64,000 nt of DNA from an uncultured Mycoplasmatota bacterium (GCA_900554305.1 USGV01000004.1:1-64000); one strand, 5' to 3'; counted from the first letter of the stretch, positions 6,749 to 15,361 are shown. Program-made: numbers and translations. The notes: generated by a model from the letters alone, not told the origin.

Positions 6749-7666
6749 TTATATTTTTGACTTTACTTTTTGATGAATTTCTTTAATTGCTGTACTCTTC
6801 CATTCATCATCAAAAGGGCGAGCATAATATATCGTTTTTGGATAATTATCTACTACATGTGCATATTCACAAGTAATCTCTTGAGAACTTTTATCTCTAG
6901 TATAACCCAACCCTAAAAAAGAATCATGGCTTTCTGAAAAAAGAACGACATCATTTTTTTGTTCACTCCAAGTATTTGTAAGAACATCCAAGTAATCTGT
7001 ATACATAGAAATCAGCTTTTCATCAGCAAAAATAACTTCACCATAATTATAAAGATTATCAGCATTCAAACTCCCTAAAACCCTAGGAAAAAAATTACAT
7101 CCTTCTTGAGGGGTAGGAATGCTTTTAGCAGAATCAAAGCGAAATCCATCCGCACCACACATAATTAATTCGTTTAAAAATTGAATAATATAATCTTGCA
7201 ATTCTAAGTTAGTCAAATCAAAAGTAGGCAAGCCAGCACAATAATGAACAACTTGAAATCTATCATCCCAATCTTCAATAAATTTAGCATCTCGCCAAAA
7301 CTTCGGATTTTCAGTTAAACTATTATCCACTCTTTCATGTGGTATTAAGGTACCATCAACTGCACCGGCAACATGAGTACATACAACATCCGGAAAAACC
7401 AACAAACCCTCCCCATGTAAAACATCGCATAAATGTATAAAGTCTTTTTTCGACCCATACTGATTACCAATCGATAAAGCACATGGTTGATAAGAAAGCC
7501 ACCAATGTTCATACCCTTCCTCTTTTAATGGCTGTAATGGACCGACCTGAACAGCTTGAAATCCTTGCTCACGAATCATAGGAGCTACTTCACAAATACT
7601 ATTCAATTGCCAATTCAAACACTGTAAAATTCGCATTGTCTTTGGACTTTCAACTACTTCCTTCAT
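6749..7666 (-). CDS. GH13 alpha-amylase family glycoside hydrolase, short form
   Basis: A 305-residue cytoplasmic protein with the (beta/alpha)8 barrel motifs of clan GH-H. Region I is FPDVVCTHVAG, region II GFRFDSAKS (Asp nucleophile), region III YGEVI (Glu acid/base) and region IV SESHD. It acts on alpha-glucans or oligosaccharides; the substrate cannot be read from the sequence. It is shorter than ordinary GH13 enzymes (400-600 residues): it ends soon after region IV and lacks the C-terminal beta-sandwich. There is no signal peptide, so glycogen or imported sugars are likely targets. ATG 7666 follows GGAGATAGG. The neighbour is sigG. Confidence 0.82.
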   Translation of the reverse strand: MKEVVESPKTMRILQCLNWQLNSICEVAPMIREQGFQAVQVGPLQPLKEEGYEHWWLSYQPCALSIGNQYGSKKDFIHLCDVLHGEGLLVFPDVVCTHVAGAVDGTLIPHERVDNSLTENPKFWRDAKFIEDWDDRFQVVHYCAGLPTFDLTNLELQDYIIQFLNELIMCGADGFRFDSAKSIPTPQEGCNFFPRVLGSLNADNLYNYGEVIFADEKLISMYTDYLDVLTNTWSEQKNDVVLFSESHDSFLGLGYTRDKSSQEITCEYAHVVDNYPKTIYYARPFDDEWKSTAIKEIHQKVKSKI

Positions 7667-7722
7667 TTACCTATCTCCATATCTTATATCCTACGATATA
7701 TTATTAATATATCATAAAAATG

Positions 7723-7753
7723 AAAAAAGGATAATTATTTATCATAATTATCC
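7723..7753 (-). terminator. terminator of the TtcA-like gene
   Basis: A perfect 10-bp stem GGATAATTAT/ATAATTATCC with a 5-nt loop containing part of the stop codon, followed by TTTTTT on the minus strand. Confidence 0.85.
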
Positions 7754-8550
7754 AAAAAAGAAAATTTAGTTCCATTCTTTTTTATACCTAAAACAGTTTC
7801 AACATTAACATTCTCAGAAGACTTAAAAATATTAGCACCGATATTAGGATTCTTACTTTCCAATTGATAAATAAGTTGTTTCATTTCCAAACGTTTAGAA
7901 TCTAATTTTGAAGAATCCGTAAATTTACAAGCACAATTAATAAAACTCAATTCGTTATATTTTGCCCATTGAACAATAGCATTTTCTCGTACCAAATACA
8001 AAGGTCTTATTAATTGCATCGCATCAAAATTAGTACTCCATAATTTAGGAGGCATACTCTTATACTCTCCACCATAAAAAATAGACAATAAAATAGTTTC
8101 AATAACATCATCAAAATGGTGCCCAAGAGCAATTTTATTACAGCCAAGTTCCTGAGCACGTGCGTATAAAAATCCCCGTCTCATTCGAGCACATAAATAA
8201 CAAGGAGAAGAATCTTGATTGTCAACCACTTCAAAGATATTAGAATCAAATATTTTAATATCAATACCTAAAATTTCAGCATTTTTTAATATCTGTTGAT
8301 ATATATCAGAACGATATCCAGGATTCATAACAATATAATGAATATCAAAATGTACTTTTCCATGTTTCCTTAATTCCTCCATACATTTCGCTAACAACAT
8401 AGAATCCTTACCACCAGAAATACAAACAGCAATTTTATCCCCTTCTTGAATTAATTGATAATCTCTAACTGCCTTAGTAAAAGGTCTCCAAATATTTTTA
8501 CGAAATTTTGTAATTATACTACGCTCAATCTCTTCTTTTTTTGTCAACAT
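7735..8550 (-). CDS. TtcA-like tRNA 2-thiolation enzyme (PP-loop ATPase)
   Basis: A 271-residue cytoplasmic enzyme of the TtcA/TilS PP-loop superfamily. The ATP-pyrophosphatase loop SGGKDS is at about residues 45-50. The cysteine pair in CYLCARMRRG is characteristic of TtcA, which makes 2-thiocytidine at tRNA position 32 with an Fe-S cluster. A second, reduced cysteine motif, NCACKFT, follows near residue 205. Other family pieces are ALGHHFDDVIET and the RPLYLVRE strand. The start was moved to ATG 8550 because GAGGAG lies 7 bases before it. The exact tRNA target is inferred from the family. Confidence 0.85.
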   Translation of the reverse strand: MLTKKEEIERSIITKFRKNIWRPFTKAVRDYQLIQEGDKIAVCISGGKDSMLLAKCMEELRKHGKVHFDIHYIVMNPGYRSDIYQQILKNAEILGIDIKIFDSNIFEVVDNQDSSPCYLCARMRRGFLYARAQELGCNKIALGHHFDDVIETILLSIFYGGEYKSMPPKLWSTNFDAMQLIRPLYLVRENAIVQWAKYNELSFINCACKFTDSSKLDSKRLEMKQLIYQLESKNPNIGANIFKSSENVNVETVLGIKKNGTKFSFLDNYDK

Positions 8551-8596
8551 TTGAAATCTCCTCGCTAACAAATAATAAACATACAAATTATACCGC

Positions 8597-8632
8597 AACA
8601 AAAAAAGAAAAGCAAATTATACTAATTCGCTT
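8597..8632 (-). terminator. terminator of trmL
   Basis: Minus-strand stem AAGCGAATT/AATTTGCTT (9 bp, one G-U) with a 5-nt loop, then TTTCTTTTTTT. It begins at the trmL stop codon. Confidence 0.75.
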
Positions 8633-9156
8633 TATTTTCTTTCTAAATAATCCGGTCCCTTATGACCATCATCAGACGGCTCTGCAAACAATAAACCTCT
8701 ATAATTTTGCTGGCGTAATGCCTCATAAATAACAATGGCTACACTATTAGAAACATTTAAAGCTCTAACACCATCAGTCATAGGAATACGCATACAATGC
8801 TCCAAATCTTTTTGCAATATCTCTTTAGGAATACCAGTTGATTCTTTCCCAAAAATAAAGTATAAATTTTCTCCATCCAAATTACTATAATCAAAACTAC
8901 TATGAGGTTTATTGCCATATCTTGTAAAATAGTAATATATTCCAGCATTTTTAGATACAAAATCATCAAAATTTTCATACACAGCATAATCGAGTTTATC
9001 TAAATAATTAACCCCCGCTCTTTTTAAATGTACATCATCTAATACAAATCCTAACGGTTTAATTAAATGTAATTTAGCTCCAGTAGCAACACAAGTCCGC
9101 ATGATATTCCCTGTATTTTGGGGAATCTCTGGTTCAAATAATACTATATTATTCAT
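8632..9156 (-). CDS. trmL: tRNA (cytidine/uridine(34)-2'-O)-methyltransferase TrmL
   Basis: A 174-residue SPOUT-superfamily methyltransferase that methylates the wobble base of tRNA-Leu using S-adenosylmethionine. Motifs in order: PEIPQNTGNIMRTC at the N-terminus (motif 1), FGKESTGIP in the middle (motif 2), and IPMTDGVRALNVSNSVAIV (motif 3, the deep trefoil knot). Length matches TrmL, which lacks extra RNA-binding domains. ATG 9156 follows AGGAGTG. It is 27 nt downstream of an anchored thioredoxin-like gene. No anomalies. Confidence 0.93.
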   Translation of the reverse strand: MNNIVLFEPEIPQNTGNIMRTCVATGAKLHLIKPLGFVLDDVHLKRAGVNYLDKLDYAVYENFDDFVSKNAGIYYYFTRYGNKPHSSFDYSNLDGENLYFIFGKESTGIPKEILQKDLEHCMRIPMTDGVRALNVSNSVAIVIYEALRQQNYRGLLFAEPSDDGHKGPDYLERK

Positions 9157-9182
9157 AACTTCACTCCTAACGAAAAGGAAGA

Positions 9183-9716
9183 TTACTCTCCCTCTTTTTT
9201 TATTTTATTTAATTTAATAAATTGTTCTGTTTCAGAAATTGTAAGTCTTTCACCCTTCTCTGGTTGCAAAATACTACTAATATCACCATCTTCAAAAACA
9301 ATGAAGGCTGGGTAATTCTTCTTCAAAGAAACTTTATAAGGATATTGGGCATTAAAAGTATCTACAAATTCATTTTGATCAACATTACTCAAATTAACAT
9401 AAATAATTGTACTTTGTAATTCATCTTTTTCAACTAGTTTTTTCAAATCCTTCTCATAATCCCTACATGCTTCACTAGCAGCAGTACACATGTAAAAAAC
9501 TGTAGTAGGATTTTCCATAACATAATGTTCTATCTCTTCTGGTTGAATTTCAAAAAGAGTATCTCGAATCACAGGAATTTCTCTTTGATGTGCATCATAA
9601 ACATGATATAAATTACATAAATATAAAACTAGTGCAATAATAGCAATAAATAAAACTACTAAAATGATATAATTTTTAGTCGGAATTTTTCTTTCCTTCT
9701 CCTCTTTTTTATCCAC
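9183..9716 (-). CDS. membrane-anchored thioredoxin-like protein
   Basis: A 177-residue protein with a charged lysine-rich N-terminus, one transmembrane helix (about residues 16-38) and an outer domain. That domain resembles a thioredoxin fold: TVFYMCTAASEACRDYEKDL, then IIYVNLSN, and YPAFIVFEDGDISSIL with the cis-Pro position. The active site is unusual, with six residues between the cysteines (C-TAASEA-C) in place of CxxC. It is similar in outline to bacteriocin-transport accessory and thioredoxin-like proteins. The start is GTG 9716, with AGGAAGTGAT upstream. A thiol-exchange role is plausible, given the many cysteine-rich exported proteins in this window, but unproven. Confidence 0.7.
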   Translation of the reverse strand: MDKKEEKERKIPTKNYIILVVLFIAIIALVLYLCNLYHVYDAHQREIPVIRDTLFEIQPEEIEHYVMENPTTVFYMCTAASEACRDYEKDLKKLVEKDELQSTIIYVNLSNVDQNEFVDTFNAQYPYKVSLKKNYPAFIVFEDGDISSILQPEKGERLTISETEQFIKLNKIKKEGE

Positions 9717-9782
9717 TATTTATCACTTCCTATCTAAAACTATTTTATCATAAAAAGAACAATTTTAATACTAGAAAATAAA

Positions 9783-11969
9783 TTATTGATTATTTTTTAC
9801 AATATTTATAATTTCATCCTTAGTTTCCATAAAAAATTGGTATCGAAGGGAAACAGCATCCTTTAAAGATAGAAACTCAGAAAGATTAAATGAAACATAA
9901 TTTAAAAGAATCGTACGATTATCTCTATAGTAAACAGGAAATTTTCTACCACGTAAATTCCTTAAAGAATAATGATAAACATTCTCCTTTAAATTTAAAA
10001 TATTTCCCTTTATAACCATGTCTTCAACCAGTCCATAACTAATCACTTCAACATTAGGCTTACATCCAAATGCTTGCTCAAATCTATTAATAAAATCTAT
10101 AATTTCTAAACTAGATAATTCAACAGAAAGTGTAAGTTTAGAAAGACCAAGTTGATATAGATAATAAGCAGTATAAATATTGTAAATATTTAAGGTATAA
10201 TCTCCAATTAAACCATCATAATTAGAAAAATTACATATCTCTCTTACTAAACTTCTAGGTCTTAACTCACCTTCAATTTGTAATAAAGTACGTGGTAATG
10301 AATAATAAACATTATCATGAATCTGATTTTGTTTAAATAAGGATAAGTTCGGAGTATAAATCCTGTGAAAACCCAATTTTAAGCAAGCTTCCATTTGCTC
10401 TTCATTATAAACAAGTGCAGTCTTATCATTATCACAATGCAAAGATAATTTAGAAAAAGTAACATTAGAAATAATAGGCTGATATCTTGGCATTACCCTT
10501 AATGCTAACAACTGCTGAATTAAACTACGACGAAGTTCATTAATCTCACGTAAAGGAATAAAAACATTAGAATCTTTTTCTATAACGGTAGCTTTACTTA
10601 CAAAAGGTGTACCACCTAATTTTTCCAACTGTGTTCTAATACGAATATCGCTTACTGGAGAAGTTATTGACTCTTGCACAATGCTACCAGAAACTTGTAC
10701 TTTTCTAATGCCATCGCTAACTTCCACAATAAATGGCTGACCAATCCTTGCTTTAGCTAAAAAAGTAATCGGGATACTACGTGATGGTAATATTTTCATA
10801 TCCTGCATTAACAAAAAATCCAATGTTTTAGAAACATTTTCTGCTTTTTCTAATCCTACTTTATTATCGATACTACAAACATTCCCCTGAGTAACACTAG
10901 AAACCAACATTCCATTATCATCATACAAATAATTAACAATAAGACCCTTTCCGCTTTCTAGAAAACGAATACCATCACCTTGATGTAAATCTTTATTCAA
11001 TTGAATTCGTATTTTTTGAGCATTAACTTCAATGACTTTACCAATAGGAAGACCAATGTGATTAGGACTAACTGTATTCATCAATTCTTCTACACTACAA
11101 TGAAAAAGGTGCCCAGAAGTAAATTCACGATTAAAAATCGTCTTTAATTTTTCATTCTCCAAATCTAAGCCATTAATATCACCATTAGAATCTATCAAAT
11201 GACGATACATTCTAGTAATAAAGCCAACATACTCAGGGCTTTTCATTCTTCCCTCTATTTTAAAACTATAAATATCACTATTCAAAAGCTCTTTGATATG
11301 ATAACTTGTATTTAACTCTTTCGTACTTAATAAATAAGAAGTATCAATTAATTTTTGCTCATCATAAAACAACTGATAAGGTAATCTACAAGATCCCGCA
11401 CACTCTCCACGATTTCCACTCCTGCCTCCTATCATAGAACTCATAAGGCAACAACCAGAATAAGAAATACACAATGCTCCATGAATAAAGACTTCTTTTT
11501 CAATAGGAACTGTAATATTTTCAATTTCTTCCAAAGATAATTCACGCGAAAAAACAACACGTTTTACTCCCATATCGTAAAATAATTTAACAATATCATA
11601 AGATGAGTTATTACATTGAGTAGAAGCATGGACTTCTAAATTCGGATAGTGTTGTAAAACATAAGATATCATACCAAAATCCTGCATAATAACAGCATCT
11701 ACACCTTGTTTGTATAAAAATTCGATTTGACCTAAAAAATATGGAACTTCAGCATCTTTTACTAAAGTATTCATGGTCGCATAAAATTTAACATCATATA
11801 AATGGCATAACCTAATAGCCTCAACAATTTCTTCATTAGTAAAATTTTTAGCGAATTTTCTTGCTCCAAAGTTTTGACATCCGCCATAAACAGCATCCGC
11901 ACCATTAGCAATAGCTTGCTTTAAACATTCCATATCACCAACTGGAACTAAAAGTTCGTGTTTTTTCAT
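9783..11969 (-). CDS. U32 family protein, RlhA-like (23S rRNA hydroxycytidine synthesis)
   Basis: A 728-residue protein of the peptidase U32 family, large form with a C-terminal collagenase-like extension. The N-terminal barrel starts ELLVPVGDMECLKQAI and has the U32 signature EVFIHGALCISYSGCCLMSS, followed by NRGECAGSCRLPY. These conserved cysteines bind an Fe-S cluster in the family. In E. coli RlhA makes 5-hydroxycytidine in 23S rRNA, and other members make tRNA hydroxyuridine. Size and extension favour the RlhA type. It is distinct from the two shorter U32 genes at 55229-57300. ATG 11969 follows AAAGGTGAT. It is divergent from a small membrane gene. Confidence 0.82.
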   Translation of the reverse strand: MKKHELLVPVGDMECLKQAIANGADAVYGGCQNFGARKFAKNFTNEEIVEAIRLCHLYDVKFYATMNTLVKDAEVPYFLGQIEFLYKQGVDAVIMQDFGMISYVLQHYPNLEVHASTQCNNSSYDIVKLFYDMGVKRVVFSRELSLEEIENITVPIEKEVFIHGALCISYSGCCLMSSMIGGRSGNRGECAGSCRLPYQLFYDEQKLIDTSYLLSTKELNTSYHIKELLNSDIYSFKIEGRMKSPEYVGFITRMYRHLIDSNGDINGLDLENEKLKTIFNREFTSGHLFHCSVEELMNTVSPNHIGLPIGKVIEVNAQKIRIQLNKDLHQGDGIRFLESGKGLIVNYLYDDNGMLVSSVTQGNVCSIDNKVGLEKAENVSKTLDFLLMQDMKILPSRSIPITFLAKARIGQPFIVEVSDGIRKVQVSGSIVQESITSPVSDIRIRTQLEKLGGTPFVSKATVIEKDSNVFIPLREINELRRSLIQQLLALRVMPRYQPIISNVTFSKLSLHCDNDKTALVYNEEQMEACLKLGFHRIYTPNLSLFKQNQIHDNVYYSLPRTLLQIEGELRPRSLVREICNFSNYDGLIGDYTLNIYNIYTAYYLYQLGLSKLTLSVELSSLEIIDFINRFEQAFGCKPNVEVISYGLVEDMVIKGNILNLKENVYHYSLRNLRGRKFPVYYRDNRTILLNYVSFNLSEFLSLKDAVSLRYQFFMETKDEIINIVKNNQ

Positions 11970-12025
11970 AACATCACCTTTAACATTATATCATAAAAAT
12001 AATCTTTTTCGACATATACTAAAAT

Positions 12026-12322
12026 ATGAACAACATCCCAATAAAAAGCAAAGAAACATTTCAAATATGGATTGTAATTAGTATTTGTCTAACAATTTCT
12101 TTAATAAAATATGGAAAAGAGCTTGAAAGAGAACAATACTACAATAAAGCAAAAGCAACAAAAAAACTAGGCTGGACAATTACTTTTGTAGTATTGCTAT
12201 GTATCTATATTACGGAAAAAACAATAATAATCACAGAAGAAAGAAGATTAATAAATAGTATGATAATATTTGCAGGAACTTTTTCATATCTTTATTTTCT
12301 AGCTCAAAATAATGAGCTATAA
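12026..12322 (+). CDS. small membrane protein of unknown function
   Basis: A 98-residue protein with three predicted hydrophobic segments (about 12-26, 48-64 and 76-92) separated by charged loops. No family recognised. The start is doubtful: ATG 12026 has no ribosome binding site, and a TATACT sequence at 12015-12020 ends only 5 bases before it, so a transcript would be nearly leaderless. The reading frame is intact and hydrophobicity is regular, which supports a real gene. Confidence 0.45.
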   Translation: MNNIPIKSKETFQIWIVISICLTISLIKYGKELEREQYYNKAKATKKLGWTITFVVLLCIYITEKTIIITEERRLINSMIIFAGTFSYLYFLAQNNEL

Positions 12323-12380
12323 AAAAATAATAAGATAGCTAATCAATTTATAATATCCTAGAACATACATAATTCCAAAT

Positions 12381-12402
12381 AAAAAAACAACCTTAGGTTG
12401 TT
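12381..12402 (-). terminator. terminator of rubrerythrin gene
   Basis: Minus-strand stem AACAACC/GGTTGTT with a 3-nt loop followed by seven T, directly after the rubrerythrin stop codon. Confidence 0.85.
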
Positions 12403-12406
12403 TCTT

Positions 12407-12949
12407 TTATTCATAATTGTCTGCTTTAACTTCCATAAAACTTTGAGGATGAGCACAAACAGGACAAACAGCAAGAGCTTCTTTACCAGTATAAACATAA
12501 CCACAGTTACGGCATACCCAAATTTTGTCTCCATCCTTCTTAAATACTCTGTCATCCTTAATATTATGAAGTAATGTTAAGTATCTCTTTTCATGCTCTT
12601 TCTCAATTTCTCCAACCTTCTCAAAAAGCATAGCAAGTCTTGTAAATCCTTCTTCTCTTGCAGTTTCAGCAAAGTTCTTATACATATCTGTCCATTCATA
12701 GTTTTCACCAGCTGCAGCATCTTCTAAGTTAGTTGCTGTATCAGGAATATCTCCACCATGTAATTCTTTAAACCACAATTTAGCATGCTCTTTTTCGTTA
12801 TTAGCAGTTTCTTCAAATATAGCAGCTAATTGCTCATATCCATCTTTGCGAGCTTTACTAGCATAATAAGTATATTTATTTCTAGCTTGACTTTCACCTG
12901 CAAAAGCAGTCATTAAATTTTGTTCAGTTTTACTTCCTTTTAATTCCAT
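12407..12949 (-). CDS. rbr: rubrerythrin
   Basis: A 180-residue cytoplasmic peroxide-reducing di-iron protein. The N-terminal four-helix ferritin-like domain has the paired iron ligands in [37 protein letters not shown] and [10 protein letters not shown]. The C-terminal rubredoxin domain has [10 protein letters not shown] and CPVCAHP, the Cys4 iron site. Together they reduce hydrogen peroxide in anaerobes. ATG 12949 follows AAGAAGG. A -35-like TTGACA lies near 13023-13028. The next gene upstream is a Fur-family regulator, which may sense peroxide or metal and control it. No changes in ligand residues seen. Confidence 0.95.
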   Translation of the reverse strand: MELKGSKTEQNLMTAFAGESQARNKYTYYASKARKDGYEQLAAIFEETANNEKEHAKLWFKELHGGDIPDTATNLEDAAAGENYEWTDMYKNFAETAREEGFTRLAMLFEKVGEIEKEHEKRYLTLLHNIKDDRVFKKDGDKIWVCRNCGYVYTGKEALAVCPVCAHPQSFMEVKADNYE

Positions 12950-13067
12950 CCAAATACCTTCTTTCTTATAAATTATATTAAAGAATTCACTTTAATACTT
13001 ATCATCTGTAGCATACCACAAATGTCAAAGTATCGCAATAATTCTACATAATTATTAATCAAAAGCA

Positions 13068-13445
13068 TTATTTACATTGATCACAAATACCATCAAAAAG
13101 AACACATGCATTTTTTATATCAAAAACCGTCTCTTTTCTAGCTTCTCGAATTAAATCTGTTGTATTAACATCATACAAATCAAACAATCTATGACAAATA
13201 TTGCACATAAAATGAGAATGATTAGAACAATCCCCATCATAATGATCGATCCCATCCTTAGTTAATACTTTGCGAACCTTCCCTTCTTCTACTAATTTAG
13301 ACACGTTACGATAAACTGTAGCTTGACCTATAGAAGAATCTTTCTTTTGAATTATTTCATACAGCTCCAAAATCGTAGGATGAGTTCGCAATTCACATAA
13401 AGTTTGAAAAACAATTTCTTTTTGTCTAGTATTTCGTGTATTCAT
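13068..13445 (-). CDS. Fur-family metal/peroxide-responsive repressor
   Basis: A 125-residue cytoplasmic winged-helix repressor. The DNA-binding domain shows TRQKEIVFQTL, HPTILELYEII and QATVYRNVSKLVEEGKV. The dimerisation domain has HYDGDCSNHSHFMCNICHRLFDL and a final CDQCK, giving two CxxC pairs for structural zinc. Neighbouring rubrerythrin suggests a PerR-like role, while its own operator has the Fur-type core, so Fur or PerR cannot be decided. It is short relative to typical 140-150 residues. ATG 13445 follows AAGGAAGG. A perfect palindrome overlaps its transcript start, so autoregulation is likely. Confidence 0.9.
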   Translation of the reverse strand: MNTRNTRQKEIVFQTLCELRTHPTILELYEIIQKKDSSIGQATVYRNVSKLVEEGKVRKVLTKDGIDHYDGDCSNHSHFMCNICHRLFDLYDVNTTDLIREARKETVFDIKNACVLFDGICDQCK

Positions 13446-13454
13446 AAGCCTTCC

Positions 13455-13477
13455 TTATTGATAATAATTATCAATAA
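13455..13477. promoter_or_regulatory. 23-bp perfect palindromic Fur/PerR-type operator
   Basis: TTATTGATAAT-A-ATTATCAATAA is a perfect palindrome centred on 13466. Its inner 15 bp equal the Fur 7-1-7 box (TGATAATnATTATCA). It sits just downstream of the -10 of the regulator gene, so a bound dimer would block transcription. Confidence 0.85.
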
Positions 13478-13478
13478 C

Positions 13479-13507
13479 ATTATAGTAAATCCCAAAAGAT
13501 ATGTCAA
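13479..13507 (-). promoter_or_regulatory. promoter of the Fur-family gene
   Basis: Consensus on the minus strand: -35 TTGACA (13507-13502), 17-nt spacer, -10 TATAAT (13484-13479). Confidence 0.85.
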
Positions 13508-13558
13508 TCAAAAATAACAAAAAAGAAAAGAAATCATAAACTATATTAGGTGATAACT

Positions 13559-13771
13559 ATGAAAACAAAACACAATCTATTCTGCAGATGTAATTACTGC
13601 AAACAAAAAAGAAGAAACAATATCTTCTATCTCTTAGGTGTAGTAGCAACATTAATTATTATATTTTATCAAATTATATTACTTGTTTTTATCACCACGA
13701 GACTAAATGCAATTATTTTACTCGTTGAATTCTTCCTGATTTGCTTCTTGATTTTTTTGATTCTGTTCTAA
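13559..13771 (+). CDS. small two-helix membrane protein with cysteine-rich N-terminus
   Basis: A 70-residue protein. The N-terminus has CRCNYCKQKRR (three Cys in six residues, possibly metal-binding), followed by two strongly hydrophobic helices. I chose ATG 13559 because AGGTGAT ends 4 bases before it, the same arrangement as the NifU-like gene. The last 54 nt overlap the 3' end of the ysxE-like gene on the other strand. No family recognised. It may share the regulatory region of the divergent Fur gene. Confidence 0.55.
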   Translation: MKTKHNLFCRCNYCKQKRRNNIFYLLGVVATLIIIFYQIILLVFITTRLNAIILLVEFFLICFLIFLILF

Positions 13772-14611
13772 TACAAACTGTCTTGTTTTAAGTGCATAAG
13801 AAACCCGGTTCTGAACCAATACTGTATTTTCATAATAATTAGACGTAAAATCTATTTTTTCATCTAATAAAATAAGACACAAAAATAAATACATTTCATC
13901 TTCAGAAAAAGGGTATTTACTTTGATAAATTTGAAATAAAGATTGCATTTCTAATACAAGACAATTTTTTTTATAAAAATATAAAAAATCATAAATAACA
14001 TACCCTTTTTGAGAAAAATCCCAATCCATAAAATATGGACTATCACCATCACAATCTATAAAAGTATCTAAACATGGTTTACCATGCAAAAAAACAACGC
14101 GCTCTTTACTTGCCATTTTTTTATTTTGATACCATAGTTCTAAATAATGTCTGCTTTGTTCCAAATTTTGATAGAACAAACTAATATTACGAATAAATAA
14201 GTATTCATCTGGAGACATATAAATATGCGTTTCTATATTTCCCTGCAAATTCTGATAAAATTGAAATAAAGAGTCAAGCTGACTTACAACGTCTTCATAC
14301 AACTTTTTCACATAATCTAAAACAATCTCCTGATATGTCGTTGTTTTAATATGGAGTAAACTGAGAATATGAACTAAATTAATAGATTTATCATGAATAT
14401 CAGTAGTATCTTCTACATATCGATAAACCTCATAAGAATCCCTATACGATTTTTCCATAGGAAGAAAAAAAGGAAATTTTTTCGATTCCAAATAATGAAA
14501 AGTTTTTTCTTTATCACTACATCTTGGAACGATAAAAAACTTTCCTTGATCTGTTTCTATTATCTTTTTTCCATGTATATAAAAATGGCGATAAACATTA
14601 AGATTATTCAT
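13718..14611 (-). CDS. spore coat kinase-fold protein, YsxE/CotS-like
   Basis: A 297-residue protein of the aminoglycoside-phosphotransferase fold found in CotS/YsxE/YutH spore coat proteins. The conserved parts are FLHGKPCLDTFI (the Brenner HGD loop is HGK here, so the catalytic Asp is lost) and DSPYFMDWDFSQKGYVIYDF (the DFG-like MDWD). Immediately upstream is a SpoVID-like gene, as in Bacillus spoVID-ysxE. The chosen ATG 14611 overlaps the spoVID stop by 8 nt, indicating coupling; a TTG at 14644 is less likely. The C-terminus is Gln/Asn-rich and overlaps an opposite-strand gene. It is probably a non-catalytic or altered kinase in spore coat assembly. Confidence 0.75.
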   Translation of the reverse strand: MNNLNVYRHFYIHGKKIIETDQGKFFIVPRCSDKEKTFHYLESKKFPFFLPMEKSYRDSYEVYRYVEDTTDIHDKSINLVHILSLLHIKTTTYQEIVLDYVKKLYEDVVSQLDSLFQFYQNLQGNIETHIYMSPDEYLFIRNISLFYQNLEQSRHYLELWYQNKKMASKERVVFLHGKPCLDTFIDCDGDSPYFMDWDFSQKGYVIYDFLYFYKKNCLVLEMQSLFQIYQSKYPFSEDEMYLFLCLILLDEKIDFTSNYYENTVLVQNRVSYALKTRQFVLEQNQKNQEANQEEFNE

Positions 14612-15317
14612 GCTGAGTAGGAATAATGATTTTAGTACCAACAATCAAATTATCTAAATCATTATAATCTTCTAACTCCTCGCGATGAACCTGATATTTA
14701 TTCATAATAGTATCAATCGTATCATTTTCACGAACAATATAAACAGAATAAGTAGCAAAACTTTCATCGCTATCTTTAAAGGACGAGAACAAAGAACCTA
14801 CATTATGTCCTTCTTTTTCCGGTTCCACTTCTGCTACCTCTTCTATATCAGTATTATCCAATACTATCTCATTAGTAATTTGTTCTTCACTAATAGACTG
14901 TTCTCGCATATCAGAAGAATCAGAAGAAATCTGTATATCTTCAATCTTCTCCAAATTTTCTTCCGAAAATGAAGAATCCTCATCGACTTCAATCTTTTCG
15001 ACTCCCTCTACTACCAAATCTATGTGACAATTCAAAGTATCATCTTCTTCTACTTCATAGCGAAAATCATCGATATAAACATTTCGTGTTTCCTCTTCTA
15101 ATTTTTCACTCAAAGCAATTTCCACAGGTAAAGAAAATACAAAATCATCTTCTAATCTCGATGCAGCAGTCAACTTATATTTTCCAGAAATTACTAAATC
15201 ACCAGAAATATCACTGTCATCAGAAAAACTTAAATTAGGATCCAAAGAAATCGAAGTTACTTCTCCTATCATAGTCTTAAATTCCAATTTTTTATCAAAC
15301 GAAATAACTTTTCGCAT
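14604..15317 (-). CDS. spoVID: SpoVID-like spore coat morphogenetic protein with LysM
   Basis: A 237-residue acidic cytoplasmic protein. The N-terminal domain (about 1-110) matches the SpoVID N-terminal domain: VTSISLDPNLSF, DISGDLVISGKYKLT and a later FRYEVEEDDTLNCHIDL strand. An acidic Ser/Glu-rich linker follows, and the C-terminus (about 190-234) is a LysM domain: YIVRENDTIDTIMNKYQV ... LIVGTKIIIP. SpoVID anchors the coat around the forespore in Bacillus, using the LysM region to bind lipid II and SafA-type partners. This protein is much shorter than the 575-residue Bacillus one, mainly in the linker. A strong AGGAGG precedes ATG 15317. It is coupled to the ysxE-like gene. Confidence 0.82.
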   Translation of the reverse strand: MRKVISFDKKLEFKTMIGEVTSISLDPNLSFSDDSDISGDLVISGKYKLTAASRLEDDFVFSLPVEIALSEKLEEETRNVYIDDFRYEVEEDDTLNCHIDLVVEGVEKIEVDEDSSFSEENLEKIEDIQISSDSSDMREQSISEEQITNEIVLDNTDIEEVAEVEPEKEGHNVGSLFSSFKDSDESFATYSVYIVRENDTIDTIMNKYQVHREELEDYNDLDNLIVGTKIIIPTQHE

Positions 15318-15361
15318 TTTATCCCTCCTACCAGAGTATATGAAAAATAAAAGCGAATATG

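Noticed and set aside
12969..12997. PerR-type operator before rubrerythrin (TATAAATTATA and TTAAAG...CTTTAA)
   Set aside because: The palindromes are short and AT-only and do not match the PerR or Fur core well enough to call.
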